Notes: generated by a model not told the origin, from the letters alone. Counted from the stretch's first letter, positions 29,201 through 39,193 are shown. The stretch is 64,000 nucleotides of DNA from Corella eumyota (GCA_963082875.1 OY720097.1:4968501-5032500); one strand, 5' to 3'. Program-made: numbers and translations.

Positions 29201-31321
29201 ATAAAAACTTAGACAATATTACGTTATTTTGTTTAAGCATAATTTTAAAAGGTCCTAATTTAAAAAAAACAATTTACATCGTTTAACGAATAAAAAACGA
29301 GAATAATATTTTAACAGTTAACCTTTAAAACTTAATATTGTGTAAATTTGATTTAGTTTGTTTCATCTATGCAATTTTATTGTGAAAATTGAAAGAAATT
29401 GTAAATGTCTTGGTGTAAACTTTTAAGTGTGGGTATTTTAATTTTGTGTGTATGTTGTTTGTTTTATTTTTCACTATTTGTTTTTTTAAATTCAAGTTTT
29501 ATTCTTTTTTTAAAACTTGTATTAGAGTCTTCTTTAAAATATTTTATATTAGAGTCTTTTTTAAAATACACTTTAAAATATTATCTTAATTGCAAAAAAA
29601 CTTTATAGATACAAATAAAATGCACTTAAACTTAAATATACTCAGCTGCAGCGCACAAAAAAAATTACTATTGTCAGTAGTCAATATGTTTTAAAATTAA
29701 AACTTGTAACTTGAGCAAGACTGTCTAAACGGTTTGGCTAAGATGTAAGACCGTAATTTACATTTGGCAAAGCAAATTTAGCATGACAAAAAACATTTCA
29801 ACCAGTCAGTAATAATATTTAGTTACGGTAATAAAAAAACTTAGGCTGTTTGGCCGTGCAGTGAATATAGTTCGCCAGTCGTCACAAACATAAAATAACT
29901 TTGGAAAGACCGCCAAAGTAGTTTGACCAGACCACAAAATAGCTTTGGCCAGAAAGCAAATAAATTCTGGCCCGACCATAAAAGTAGATTGGCCGTTTGG
30001 TTTCGTTAAAATAAATATTTTTTCTTTTTGTTACAAAATTTAGCACTAATCCTTAACCCTGGTAGAGTGAGCCCATTTTCCAACTCGCTTCAAAGCGCTT
30101 TAAAGTCAGTATTGCCCGTTTAAAAATTTACGAATAAAAGAAAGTAATAAATAAAAAAATACATGACTTGATTACATTTTATACATCTTTTTATCTAATG
30201 TTTATTGCATTAAATGTTATTAAACCCGTTTGGTGCCATAACATAATATATAGAAAAACACGTACGTAGGCGAAGCTGCAATCGGCTAAAAACAAGTATT
30301 GCTTTTGCTAACCGTCTCAAACTTTTGGAACGACTATAAAACAATTTAACTCTACCGAAAATAAAGGTTGCCCTGACCGTAATAACTTTTAATAACTTTT
30401 TTATATTGACTACAAATATATTCTGGCCCGACCACGAAATAACTTTGGCCAGATCGCAAATGTATTCTGGCCCGACCACGACATAACTTTTGCCAGACCG
30501 CAAATAAATTCTGGCCCGACCATAAAGGTAGTTTTTCCCGACCACAAAATAACTTTGGCCAGACGGCAAATAAATTCTGGCCCGACCATAAAGGTAGTTT
30601 GGCCCGACCACAAAATAACTTTTGCCAGACGGCATATAAATTCTGGCCCGACCATAAAGGTAGTTTGGCCCGACCACAAAATAACTTTTGCCAGACGGAA
30701 AATAAATTCTGGCCCGACCATAAAGGTAGTTTGGCCCGACCACAAAATAACTTTTTCCAGACGGCAAATAAATTCTGGCCCGACCATAAAGGTAGTTTGG
30801 CCCGACCATAAAATAACTTTGGCCAGACGGAAAATAAATTCTGGCCCGACCATAAAGGTAGTTTGGCCCGACCACAAAATAACTTTGGCCAGACGGAAAA
30901 TAAATTCTGGCCCGACCATAAAGGTAGTTTGGCCCGACCACAAAATAACTTTGGCCAGACGCAAAATAAATTCTGGCCCGACCATAAAATAACTTTGGCC
31001 CGACAATGAAAAAAATTTGTGCGCGCAACTTGCCAATTTTTTATCATAACCTCTGTTGAAAAACTATCTTGTATAAACACAGGTGATGCGATGGCCCATC
31101 ACAACAAAAAAGCATTTACGACTATAGATAACGATAACGACGAAACAGATGGCAATTGTGCACGTAACGGGGCATGGTGGTACGTTGCCTGTTACGATTC
31201 AAACCTAAATGGATGGTACCTAACCGGAAGAGGAGATACAATTCAAGCAACAAGCTGGGGAGGTTGGAGAGGTCATTTGTACTCTCTGAAGGAAACCAAG
31301 ATGATGATTCGGCCAACATAA
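26285..31321 (+). CDS. ficolin-like secreted collagen/fibrinogen-domain protein, 295 aa
   Basis: Probable pattern-recognition lectin. Exons: 26285-26537, 26766-26899, 26990-27086, 27246-27342, 27410-27477 and 31083-31321, total 888 nt in frame. A signal peptide (about 1-18) is followed by ten Gly-X-Y triplets (33-62), a short coiled-coil-like helix (70-84) and a fibrinogen-related domain (about 90-290). Family landmarks are NGVYGIF, VYCDQETDGGGW, the calcium-site region DNDNDETDGNCA and the C-terminal YSLKETKMMIRP. Collagen plus FReD is the ficolin layout, but the collagen part is shorter than in vertebrate ficolins. Intron 5 is 3.6 kb and hosts the foldback-like repeat element. AATAAA at 31554-31559 is the likely poly(A) signal. 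Confidence 0.92.
27604..28312 (+). repeat. tandem repeat, 44-bp units, left arm
   Basis: Units combine two related 22-bp halves, GGTCTGGCCAAAGTTATTTT- and GGTCGGGCCACAATTTATTT-type, giving a 44-bp period. The left end is less regular and is interrupted around 27700-27775. Open frames across it (for example 27779-28057) are by-products of the period. Confidence 0.9.
28736..30001. other. loop of the foldback-like element
   Basis: AT-rich sequence between the inverted arms. The part from about 29860 to 29998 contains a few more degenerate 22-bp units in right-arm orientation. Open frames here (for example 29405-29608) lack coding character. Confidence 0.55.
30416..31012 (-). repeat. tandem repeat, 66-bp units, right arm
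   Basis: The same 22-bp monomers as in the left arm occur here in opposite orientation but organised mostly as trimers. The string CTGGCCCGACCATAAAGGTA recurs at 30511, 30577 and 30643, and on at 66-bp steps. Because 66 is divisible by three, all three minus-strand frames stay open for over 200 codons. Confidence 0.9.
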
Positions 31322-31603
31322 GGGCATTACTGGCAACTGTACAAATTTGTTGGCTAAGTAGTCGTGATAACATGTACATAGATTATTTCGGTGTTTTTAA
31401 CACTTTACATGATAAAAAAGAACGAATACCCCTTGTAAAATGTTGAATTAAAAATTTTAACTGACTATAAACTAATTGTTTTGTTTATTTACTGAAAAAC
31501 TAATGTATTAAATATACTCCAAGCATCTTTTTCAGTATTTTTGTATAGTTTTAAATAAATATCTTGACCCATTTACAAACACAAATAAACAAGCAATTAT
31601 CGT

Positions 31604-33276
31604 TTAAAGAAGAATGTCGAATTTGACTTTTTTCGGGACCTTGTTGACAACAACTCTTCCGTCATAACTTAAAGATGCAAAAGACCATGGATCAGCAGAG
31701 CTCCATTCCACGGCATAAACACTATCCTCGTGTTCCTCATAAACACCAATAAGACCATCTTTCGGGATCTGGGAAAAATTTTAACAAAAAAAGGGGTCGT
31801 AGAAAGAAATTTTTTAGTTTAGTGAGTGCCTGTAGGTAATTTTGTTTACTTACCACAGTTAATTTAGTCCAGCGGATGTGTTTGAATTTAAGTTGAATTT
31901 AGCAAACATGCCATATATAACCAGTATTTTCGAACTGGTATAGTTAAAACAATGGTTATGTTCTAAAAGGTATCTTAAGTTAAGTAGAATCAATGGTATA
32001 CCCACCTCTTTAATATCCTCTTCTCCACTTTCTATGTCTTCGTCATCGTCAATTAAATGACCAAACGGCTCCGACGAAATTGAAGTTTTGTTGTACAAGA
32101 CAACTCTGCTATCACTTCCACAACTTAGCACCAACTGGTCATGAAATGGGTTGAAGCGAGCTGCCCAAACCCAGTGAGAATGTTCATCCTTGATCACTGA
32201 AATCGGGGCAGTTGGTTCTCTTACATCCCAGAACTTGACCATACAATCATCACCACATGTAACAAGGTGGTATTGCTTGTTCGGGTTAAAGTCAAGATCT
32301 CGAACCAGTTGGCCGTGAATGTTTTCCATTTTAAAAGTTTCTGCATTGGTCCTGACGTCCCAACCTATCACATGTTGGCCTGTGGCTATCGCAAACTGCT
32401 TTGCACCGTGATGAGGGTTCCACTTTCCGTTTGTAATTGAACAGGGGATACCTTTCTTACCTGGCATTTTAAAACTGTTGACCGCAGCCACAGAATTATC
32501 AGAAATATCCCAAAGTTCGATGACTCCTTCACTAAGAGTCATGACCTTCGGGTCATCCTCTATAGGCTTCCACAGTGCATGGGTAATTTGTGTATTTTCC
32601 TTATTAATAATTTCACCCACCTCTTGTATAAATACATTACTTTGTTGTTCATCATTTGCAGAAAAATCTTTATCGGAATTATCGCCAGTTGGCAATTTCC
32701 ACAACTTACAGCCAGTGTGAATAGCTCCATCAGAATATTTGCTGTAGCAGGTGGAAAAAATTGCAGGGTCATGAAAACTTGAGGAAATGTGCCAAACCTG
32801 TAATAATTGATGAATAGAGTTAATTTATTATTAGTCAGTTTAACAATTTGTTTAGAAAATACATGCAACATTGATTTAAAAAAAAACAATTTTACAAAAC
32901 CCCCAAAAAGTACAATATCTGAATTGATATTTGTATTAAACTTATATGCATTGCTTTTAATGTTTTTAAATAAACTTGTAACTGATGTACACATATAAAA
33001 AAGATTAGTGTATGGTGCAATACAAATTTTAAATAAAAGTAAAAAAAAATAAGGTTTCTGCTTTGTTTAACTAACCTCACCAGGCGAATGTGAATAAACA
33101 GTTTTTTCAAGTTGGTTGTTCTCGTCATCGAATTCGATCAAGTGAATTTGGTTTTCCTGTCGTAGTGACTGTGTCGCAACGAGAAACCTCGTAACATTTG
33201 TTTCTGCCACTTGAGGGCACAAACACCGTGCGGAGAGCTCAACTCCGTAAATAAGTGGTGCATCTTCTATATCCAT
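31604..33276 (-). CDS. EIPR1: EIPR1 (TSSC1), WD40 protein, 385 aa
   Basis: WD40 beta-propeller protein that in animals binds the EARP and GARP tethering complexes in endosome recycling and dense-core vesicle biogenesis. Exons: 33076-33276, 32006-32797 and 31604-31768, total 1158 nt in frame; human EIPR1 is about 387 aa. WD-type repeats include [26 protein letters not shown] and the closing [12 protein letters not shown]. An acidic stretch ([15 protein letters not shown]) precedes the last repeat. The start codon lies 2 nt after the CHCHD7 stop codon, so it is probably the downstream gene of an operon. A minus-strand AATAAA at 31484-31489 would put its 3' end past that of the convergent ficolin-like gene. 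Confidence 0.95.
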
Positions 33277-33278
33277 CT

Positions 33279-33569
33279 TTAGTTAAGAAGTTTTGGATCG
33301 GGTTTTTGTGCGTAGGGTAACTTGTCCCCAATAAGTTCCTTAAATTGGTTTCTTTCAGCCAATCCTGGCATGGAAGGCCTAATACCCTGATCCAAACGCT
33401 TCCTTTTGACGTCACCCCAAAACTTTTTACAGCCCCGATATTCGGAAAAAGGCCCGATGCAATATTGTCGATCCCCGTTGTGTCGGGATAAACAATCTAG
33501 TGATTTTTTGTATTCTTCAAGACAAGGATTTATTTCGGGATCCACCAATTTTTTAACTCGTTGATTCAT
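33279..33569 (-). CDS. CHCHD7: CHCHD7, twin CX9C mitochondrial protein, 96 aa
   Basis: Small coiled-coil-helix-coiled-coil-helix protein of the mitochondrial intermembrane space, imported by the disulfide relay. The two CX9C motifs are [11 protein letters not shown] and [11 protein letters not shown]. The context [13 protein letters not shown] and [12 protein letters not shown] matches vertebrate CHCHD7. It is a single exon, about ten residues longer than the human protein. Its stop codon is followed by AG and then the EIPR1 ATG. This makes it the first gene of a two-gene unit. Confidence 0.93.
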   Translation of the reverse strand: MNQRVKKLVDPEINPCLEEYKKSLDCLSRHNGDRQYCIGPFSEYRGCKKFWGDVKRKRLDQGIRPSMPGLAERNQFKELIGDKLPYAQKPDPKLLN

Positions 33570-34340
33570 GATTTTTTAAATACATTCTAAAGCAACATTA
33601 TTTACTTAAACCTGAAAATTTAAAATGGTTGCATGAAAATGGTAAATTTAAAAAAACTTTTAACAGTTATAATTAACAAAATGTATATTAAAGCATTGTG
33701 TATTGTCAGGAAATAACACTTAAATTGTTAAAATAATTTTGTATCTTGGCACTATATAAACAATACTACATACAAAAAGTAGCAAAAAAATGTTGTTAGT
33801 ACTATACTCGTTTTAACTATTAAAATATGCCACAATAAAACTTTTGCTATTAATCTTTATAATTTTTACATGAAAACAACAAATTTACATATTTGTATGT
33901 TTTTGCTCCCATCATCTTAACACAGTTTTGAACATTATGAATAATAATTGCACATACAATAAAATACCAGTACAATATCAGCAACAAACTGAAGAAAAAT
34001 TATTTAAGCGCAACGACAACTAGAAAAAAACTGAATAATATTAAGATATTGAAAGAAATTTATTAAGATTTAACAATTGCTAAGATGATATCAATCAACC
34101 TAATCAAACTGTACATATTGTAATTTATAAAACCCATTTTAAGTAAGTTTACAAAAATTTATAGTATTGGTGAGCTAGAATCAATATTTAGAAAGAAAAA
34201 AAATAAACATGCAAGAAGAATAAAGTGCCGCTTGAATGCAATTTAATGAACTACAGTAGAGAAAAAAAAAAAGTAGAGAAAAAAAATATAACAAACAAAT
34301 GCATAAAATTTGTTGAACAAATATTGAAAAATTAAAGAGT
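33570..34340. other. intergenic between MFSD1 and CHCHD7
   Basis: AT-rich spacer expected to hold the MFSD1 3' UTR and the CHCHD7-EIPR1 promoter. A minus-strand AATAAA lies at 34059-34064. No other gene is seen. Confidence 0.5.
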
Positions 34341-35915
34341 TCAAGGAAATGTATTAGATCTTGATTTGTGAAAGCTGGTGTGGGCAAGAAGATGTTCTGG
34401 TATTTGGGCCCCAATTCTAGAATAATATCGATTTCGAATCACATAGGCTGGCACAGGTTTACGAGGTTCATAGGCCGAAGTGTGTGCATCATTTATGGCA
34501 CAACTTTCAACCACTGAATCACTGTCCTCCTTCTTTGCTTTTAATTCTCTTTCCTTTGCGGAGAGATTTAAATCACTGGCACGAATATAATCGACAAAAT
34601 AAAGTAACAAGCTTGCAATCAGAGCAATACTGACGCAAGCACAAAAGAATACTTCTAACATAAAGTAACCATCAGAATCTAATATAGTACCAGCTAGAAT
34701 AGAAACCACTGCAAGACCAAGATTTTGCACTGACTGCATGACACCATATGCTGTAGCAAGTTGATGCTCAGGAACGAGGAAAGCAACTAAAGGCCACAAT
34801 GCACATGCCAATAACGAATATGAGACTCCCATAATTGACATTGCCACCCATGGATTTAAGAATGTAAATGCTAATAACCCGTGAGATAACAAAGTTGTCA
34901 CAACAGCTACTATGACCCATAACACATTTTTACCAAGTCTATCAACCATAAATCCAAGAACCGGGGAACAGGGGGCTGACAAAATGTAAACAATGCTGTT
35001 TACAGCACTTGCACTGGCAGGTGAAAAGTTAAACTTTTCCTGAAAAAATATTTTGCCAAGTCCAATAAAAGGGAACACAGCGACGTAATAGCCAACACAA
35101 ATAATAAAAACAAGCCATAATTGTAAAGAAAAATGTCTTACATCTGTTATCTTGACAACTTCTCCAGTGTCTTTCTTTTTCCTTTCTGTCAAGCGTTCTG
35201 CTCGCTTATCCAAGGAAGCCAAAAAAAGAGCACAAGCTAGTGAAAAAACGCAAGTCCCTGCAGCAATAAACAACGATATTCCTAAAGTGTGTGTGGGGCT
35301 AACTGTTTTAACCAAATCATACACAGGCTCCATTAAGTTCATGTTAACAGTGCTACCAATACGAGCCATACTAAGTTGAAGACCAAACACCAAGTTTAAT
35401 TCCTTTTCCTTGAACCATAAAACGGCGTAAGTATTTTGAGCGACAGCTAGCGATTCTCCTCCGATGCCAAAAACAAAGCGTCCCGCATCCATTAACCAAA
35501 CTTCCTCCAACAAAGCACCGAGCGCAAATATAAGTTGACCAACAAGGACAAACAAACTGAAAATTATACTTCCGAGTCTAACCCCTAAGACCCTATCTAG
35601 TAAAAATCCACCAAAAAAGCACAAGATAACATTTGGCCAAGAATACCAAGCATACAGTTGCATGAATGTTGACTCGTTTATGTCCAAATCATTTTTTATT
35701 TGTACATGCAAGGCTGCTGGATTGTCATAACAGAAATAACTCCCAAAACTTAGAAAACACATCAAGGTTAAAACAACGATTCGATGAGATAAACTTGTTG
35801 GGTCAGTTATATTTCCACAAAATTCAGAACAACTTACTCTTTTCTGTGGTCCTTCTTCATCCTCTTTATCATGATGCTTGATAAGAGGTTCCGATTCTTC
35901 CTTTCCATCATCCAT
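34341..35915 (-). CDS. MFSD1: MFSD1, lysosomal major facilitator transporter, 524 aa
   Basis: Twelve-TM major facilitator; in mammals it is a lysosomal dipeptide uniporter stabilised by GLMP. The whole protein lies in one uninterrupted exon. Nearly invariant family segments are FGSYFCYDNPAAL, LYAWYSWPNV, FGIGGESLAVAQNTYAV, QLSMARIGSTVNMNLM and SYSLLACALWPLVAF. An N-terminal acidic dileucine-type signal (ESEPLI) fits lysosomal sorting. The C-terminal cytosolic tail is longer than in human MFSD1 (465 aa). It faces ADCK1 head to head across 690 bp. Confidence 0.97.
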   Translation of the reverse strand: MDDGKEESEPLIKHHDKEDEEGPQKRVSCSEFCGNITDPTSLSHRIVVLTLMCFLSFGSYFCYDNPAALHVQIKNDLDINESTFMQLYAWYSWPNVILCFFGGFLLDRVLGVRLGSIIFSLFVLVGQLIFALGALLEEVWLMDAGRFVFGIGGESLAVAQNTYAVLWFKEKELNLVFGLQLSMARIGSTVNMNLMEPVYDLVKTVSPTHTLGISLFIAAGTCVFSLACALFLASLDKRAERLTERKKKDTGEVVKITDVRHFSLQLWLVFIICVGYYVAVFPFIGLGKIFFQEKFNFSPASASAVNSIVYILSAPCSPVLGFMVDRLGKNVLWVIVAVVTTLLSHGLLAFTFLNPWVAMSIMGVSYSLLACALWPLVAFLVPEHQLATAYGVMQSVQNLGLAVVSILAGTILDSDGYFMLEVFFCACVSIALIASLLLYFVDYIRASDLNLSAKERELKAKKEDSDSVVESCAINDAHTSAYEPRKPVPAYVIRNRYYSRIGAQIPEHLLAHTSFHKSRSNTFP

Positions 35916-36605
35916 TTTTCACAGTTGGTTTTATTAATCCAGATTAGATAATTAAGTCTGTGGATATAGAATTTTGTTTAAAAAGGGTCTTTGAATCTTA
36001 AAGTAATTCTTGGTTTAAAATTTTCCACTAACAAGCTAAAAAATTAACATAAATCGACAGACCATGGGCTCGATACAATATCAAAATATAGATATCCTGG
36101 ATATAGTTAATAGATGATCTGCAAATATCTAAATTCAGTTAAAGGATCTATAGTTAGTATTAAAATACTACCTAACAATTATATTTTAAATCACACTAAA
36201 AATACATTCTTTTTAAAAGTACCTGTTCCTCAAATTTTACTGTTTTACAGCAAGATAAATGCTTGCCGAGCGATTTTGTTGTTTGTTGTTCACTGGTCAT
36301 GAGTTCACATTGTAAAAATTTTACGACGTAGTAAAATCAACCGTGACAAATAAATTTTATTAGAATTTTCATTTTATTTATTTTATTACCAAAACTTCAT
36401 AAAGAGTTAATTAAGTTTTCTAACCCAGCAATAATCAATTATTATTTTAGATTTTTTTTTAAATTACGTTAAAAAAGTTTCGCATGATGAAATGTGCGGT
36501 CAAGAACAGAATGTAAACATTACAATGATGACGTCATTGCCGAGATTTTGTAAAGCAATGACAAACTAAACTTATGTAAAAACTTGTGTTCTTCGTGTTT
36601 TTGTG
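35916..36605. promoter_or_regulatory. bidirectional promoter region of MFSD1 and ADCK1
   Basis: These 690 bp separate two divergent start codons. A CRE palindrome TGACGTCA lies at 36529-36536, about 70 bp before the ADCK1 ATG. No gene is seen inside. Confidence 0.5.
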
Positions 36606-38342
36606 ATGTTACGTATTTCAAAGTACATTTTAGGATGTACTGTTGGGGGAAGTGTATCAGGATATGCTTTAGATTATAATAATGTAATCGATTTATCAAA
36701 ATATCATTTTCCATTTACGCGAGAAATACGAACTGGCTGTAAAACGGCTTCTATTATTCTTGATTACAAGTATTCATTGTACAATTTAAATCCTAGTTCT
36801 AAAGAATATGAAATTGAAAAGTCCAAGGCTCATTCCAGATCTGCGACAAAAATATTTGAGTTATGTTGGCGAAATCGTGCAGCATACCTTAAAGTTGGAC
36901 AACTACTGGGCTCAATGGATTATTTATTGCCATATGAATACACACAACAACTGAAGGTATTGCACAGTAATGCCCCTCAAAGCAGTTTTGAGGAAATCAA
37001 GTGTGTTTTAAAAGAAGATCTAAATATAAAAGACATTGCCGAAGTGTTTTCCGAATTTGATGAAAAACCTATTGGCACAGCATCTCTAGCGCAAGTATAC
37101 AAGGCCAAGTTAAAAAATGATGATTCTACTGTTGCTGTTAAAGTGCAACATTACAGCGTTCGAGCTTTAGCAGATCATGACATGGATGTAATGGAAAGGT
37201 CACTCAAGTGGGTCAAATATTTGTTTCCAGATTTTAATTTGATGTGGCTGAGTGATGAGACCAGGAGAAATTTACCACTGGAATTGGATTTCAGACACGA
37301 AGCTAAAAACTGTGCAGAAGCAACTGAAAACTTAAAATCTTTTGACTGGGTTAAACTGCCTAAAATATATTGGAATTACTGCACGGAGCGTGTTTTAGTT
37401 ATGGAGTTTTTTTCAGGGGGCCAGGTTGACGATGCAGGTTATCTTAAAGAACACTCAATTGATTTTAGTCATGTTTCAAAATTATTAGGAAAATTGTTTA
37501 GTGAAATGATTTTTGTTCATGGGTTTGTGCATTCTGATCCACATCCTGGGAATGTTTTAGTGCGATGGAAACAACAAGACACCAACAACTCAACTTTTTC
37601 TCAAAAAATTAAATCCTTGTTTTACAATACTAAATCACTAGAGCTAGTTTTATTAGACCATGGACTGTACCGTCGTTTATCAGAAGATTTCAGGTTTCAC
37701 TATGCAAGTTTATGGCAGTCTATAATCAACACAGATGTTAAAGGTATGGAAATACATGGAAGAGCAATAGGTGGGGGTGATATGTTTCCATTACTTGCCA
37801 CTATTGTTTCTGGAAGAGCATGGAAGGTTGTTGGTGAAACTGGAATAGTAAACACAGATTTTACCAAAAATGAGGATACCGCCATTAGGGATGGAGCTGG
37901 TAGATTACTACCTGATATTTCCCAAGTCCTTGCCAATGTTTCTAGTGAAATGTTGCTTGTTTTAAAAGCAAATGACCACCTTAGAGGCTTGGAGTTCTCC
38001 TATGGTGTAAGAGGCCATGCTTCGGGTTTTTTGAATATGTCAAGATGTTGTTTACGGGCATTACATGACCTACAATTAAGAAAGGAGTCAGGTATTGGGA
38101 GTTCGATTAAGTTCAAGTATCAACTCTACTTCGGTTTAATGAAAATCACCTTGTATGAATGGTTTTTATGGTTACAAGTTTTATTAGGAAAAAGAAAAGC
38201 AAGTGTAGCCGTGCCGACAAAAAATTTAAGAAACATTTCTGAAAAAGATTTAACAAAAGATGCAGTTGTATCGGAACCATATGACGAAGAGGCAGAAAGA
38301 GTTTTTGTTTTAAATATACGTTCCAAAATTCAGCAACTTTAA
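36606..38342 (+). CDS. ADCK1: ADCK1, mitochondrial UbiB/ABC1 atypical kinase, 578 aa
   Basis: Atypical kinase of the UbiB family, mitochondrial in animals and linked to cristae and lipid homeostasis. One exon encodes the full length (human ADCK1 is about 530 aa). UbiB hallmarks are KVGQ (96-99), the Ala-rich loop GTASLAQV, VAVKVQH with the conserved Lys, the catalytic HSDPHPGNV and LLDHGLY in place of DFG. The N-terminal hydrophobic stretch fits mitochondrial targeting or a membrane anchor. I chose the ATG at 36606; the frame is open three bases further 5' at a GTG. AATAAA lies at 38460-38465. Confidence 0.96.
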   Translation: MLRISKYILGCTVGGSVSGYALDYNNVIDLSKYHFPFTREIRTGCKTASIILDYKYSLYNLNPSSKEYEIEKSKAHSRSATKIFELCWRNRAAYLKVGQLLGSMDYLLPYEYTQQLKVLHSNAPQSSFEEIKCVLKEDLNIKDIAEVFSEFDEKPIGTASLAQVYKAKLKNDDSTVAVKVQHYSVRALADHDMDVMERSLKWVKYLFPDFNLMWLSDETRRNLPLELDFRHEAKNCAEATENLKSFDWVKLPKIYWNYCTERVLVMEFFSGGQVDDAGYLKEHSIDFSHVSKLLGKLFSEMIFVHGFVHSDPHPGNVLVRWKQQDTNNSTFSQKIKSLFYNTKSLELVLLDHGLYRRLSEDFRFHYASLWQSIINTDVKGMEIHGRAIGGGDMFPLLATIVSGRAWKVVGETGIVNTDFTKNEDTAIRDGAGRLLPDISQVLANVSSEMLLVLKANDHLRGLEFSYGVRGHASGFLNMSRCCLRALHDLQLRKESGIGSSIKFKYQLYFGLMKITLYEWFLWLQVLLGKRKASVAVPTKNLRNISEKDLTKDAVVSEPYDEEAERVFVLNIRSKIQQL

Positions 38343-38810
38343 ATGTTTACTTTTATTTTAATTGTTTCAGTTAGGTAATATTTATATTTATTGTTCTTAT
38401 GTGTTTTTTCTCAACTTCTGTACAATCTGTTTTTAATGTTAATTTATTTATTTGTGACAAATAAAACTAACTATTATGTCTAGTAAAATTTTAACTTCAA
38501 GTCAGTATATATATATTTACCATTAGCTTATTAAAAACACAAACATTTAAAGCCATATTTAAAAAGAATTCAATACAAAATGTAGACCTTAAACAAAATA
38601 TATCTGCCACAATTCAATTTTAAACAAATAAAAAAATTAATCTACGTAGGTAGAAAATTTGTTGCATATTTAGTCGAAAGTTACACTAAACAATAATTTT
38701 CAATGGCAAAGCGTGTGCATGAAAATAATATTAATAAAAATATTTCGAACTTATAAAACAGTTGTGCTACTTGCCACTGTAGTACGCAGCTTAACACCGC
38801 TATGCCGCAC
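38343..38810. other. spacer between ADCK1 and the tRNA array
   Basis: Contains the ADCK1 3' UTR and AT-rich DNA. The last 50 bp (GTGCTACTTGCCACTG near 38762) resemble the leader found upstream of iMet genes in the array, so the repeat-derived sequence begins about here. Confidence 0.5.
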
Positions 38811-38882
38811 AGCAGAGTGGCGCAGCGGAAGCGTGCTGGGCCCATAACCCAGAGGTCGATGGATCGAAACCATCCTCTGCTA
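38811..38882 (+). tRNA. tRNA-iMet(CAT) copy 1
   Basis: Defines the array consensus; positions in later iMet entries count 1-72 from this 5' end. Confidence 0.97.
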
Positions 38883-38887
38883 CTTGC

Positions 38888-38959
38888 GCTGTAATCGTAT
38901 AGTGGTTAGTACTTCACGTTGTGGCCGTGACAACCCAGGTTCGAATCCTGGTTACAGCA
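38888..38959 (+). tRNA. tRNA-His(GTG) copy 1
   Basis: Defines the His consensus; anticodon GTG is at positions 34-36 and later His entries use this numbering. Confidence 0.97.
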
Positions 38960-39116
38960 CATTTTTTTTCTATAATATTTTAGTAGGTTTGAGCTTTTGG
39001 CCGAAACAACTTAGGTTAGAATCCTGGTTACAGCATATTTTTAACAATCTTTACATTTTTAAATATTTGCGCTACTTGCCATTGGCTGCAAGGGACTTTA
39101 CCCTTGAATATCTCAT
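38960..39116 (+). repeat. array spacer class A (about 157 bp), first example
   Basis: Starts with the T-rich His trailer and a conserved TATAATATTTTAGTAGG. It carries a decayed His copy ending TTAGAATCCTGGTTACAGCA, then an iMet leader with GCGCTACTTGCC. This class gives the 304-307-bp steps in the array. Confidence 0.85.
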
Positions 39117-39188
39117 AGCAGAGTGGCGCAGCGGAAGCGTGCTGGGCCCATAACCCAGAGGTCGATAAATCGAAACCATCCTCTGCTA
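39117..39188 (+). tRNA. tRNA-iMet(CAT) copy 2
   Basis: G51A and G52A weaken the T-stem. Confidence 0.88.
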
Positions 39189-39193
39189 CTTTC

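Larger units (their letters stand above)
27600..31012. mobile_element. foldback-like element with long inverted arms
   Basis: The left arm (about 27600-28735) and right arm (about 30002-31012) are reverse complements. Each has an outer tandem-repeat block and an inner unique part (left about 28315-28735, right about 30002-30415). The loop is about 1.27 kb. The layout recalls foldback elements, which have long tandem-repeat-bearing inverted ends and often no transposase. No protein with coding quality is visible in the loop and no target-site duplication was found. It lies entirely inside intron 5 of the ficolin-like gene. Confidence 0.7.

Noticed and set aside
30555-30992. Plus-strand 145-codon frame (INSGPTIKVVWPDHKIT repeats).
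   Set aside because: It comes from the 66-bp non-coding repeat; no start context, domain or splice support.
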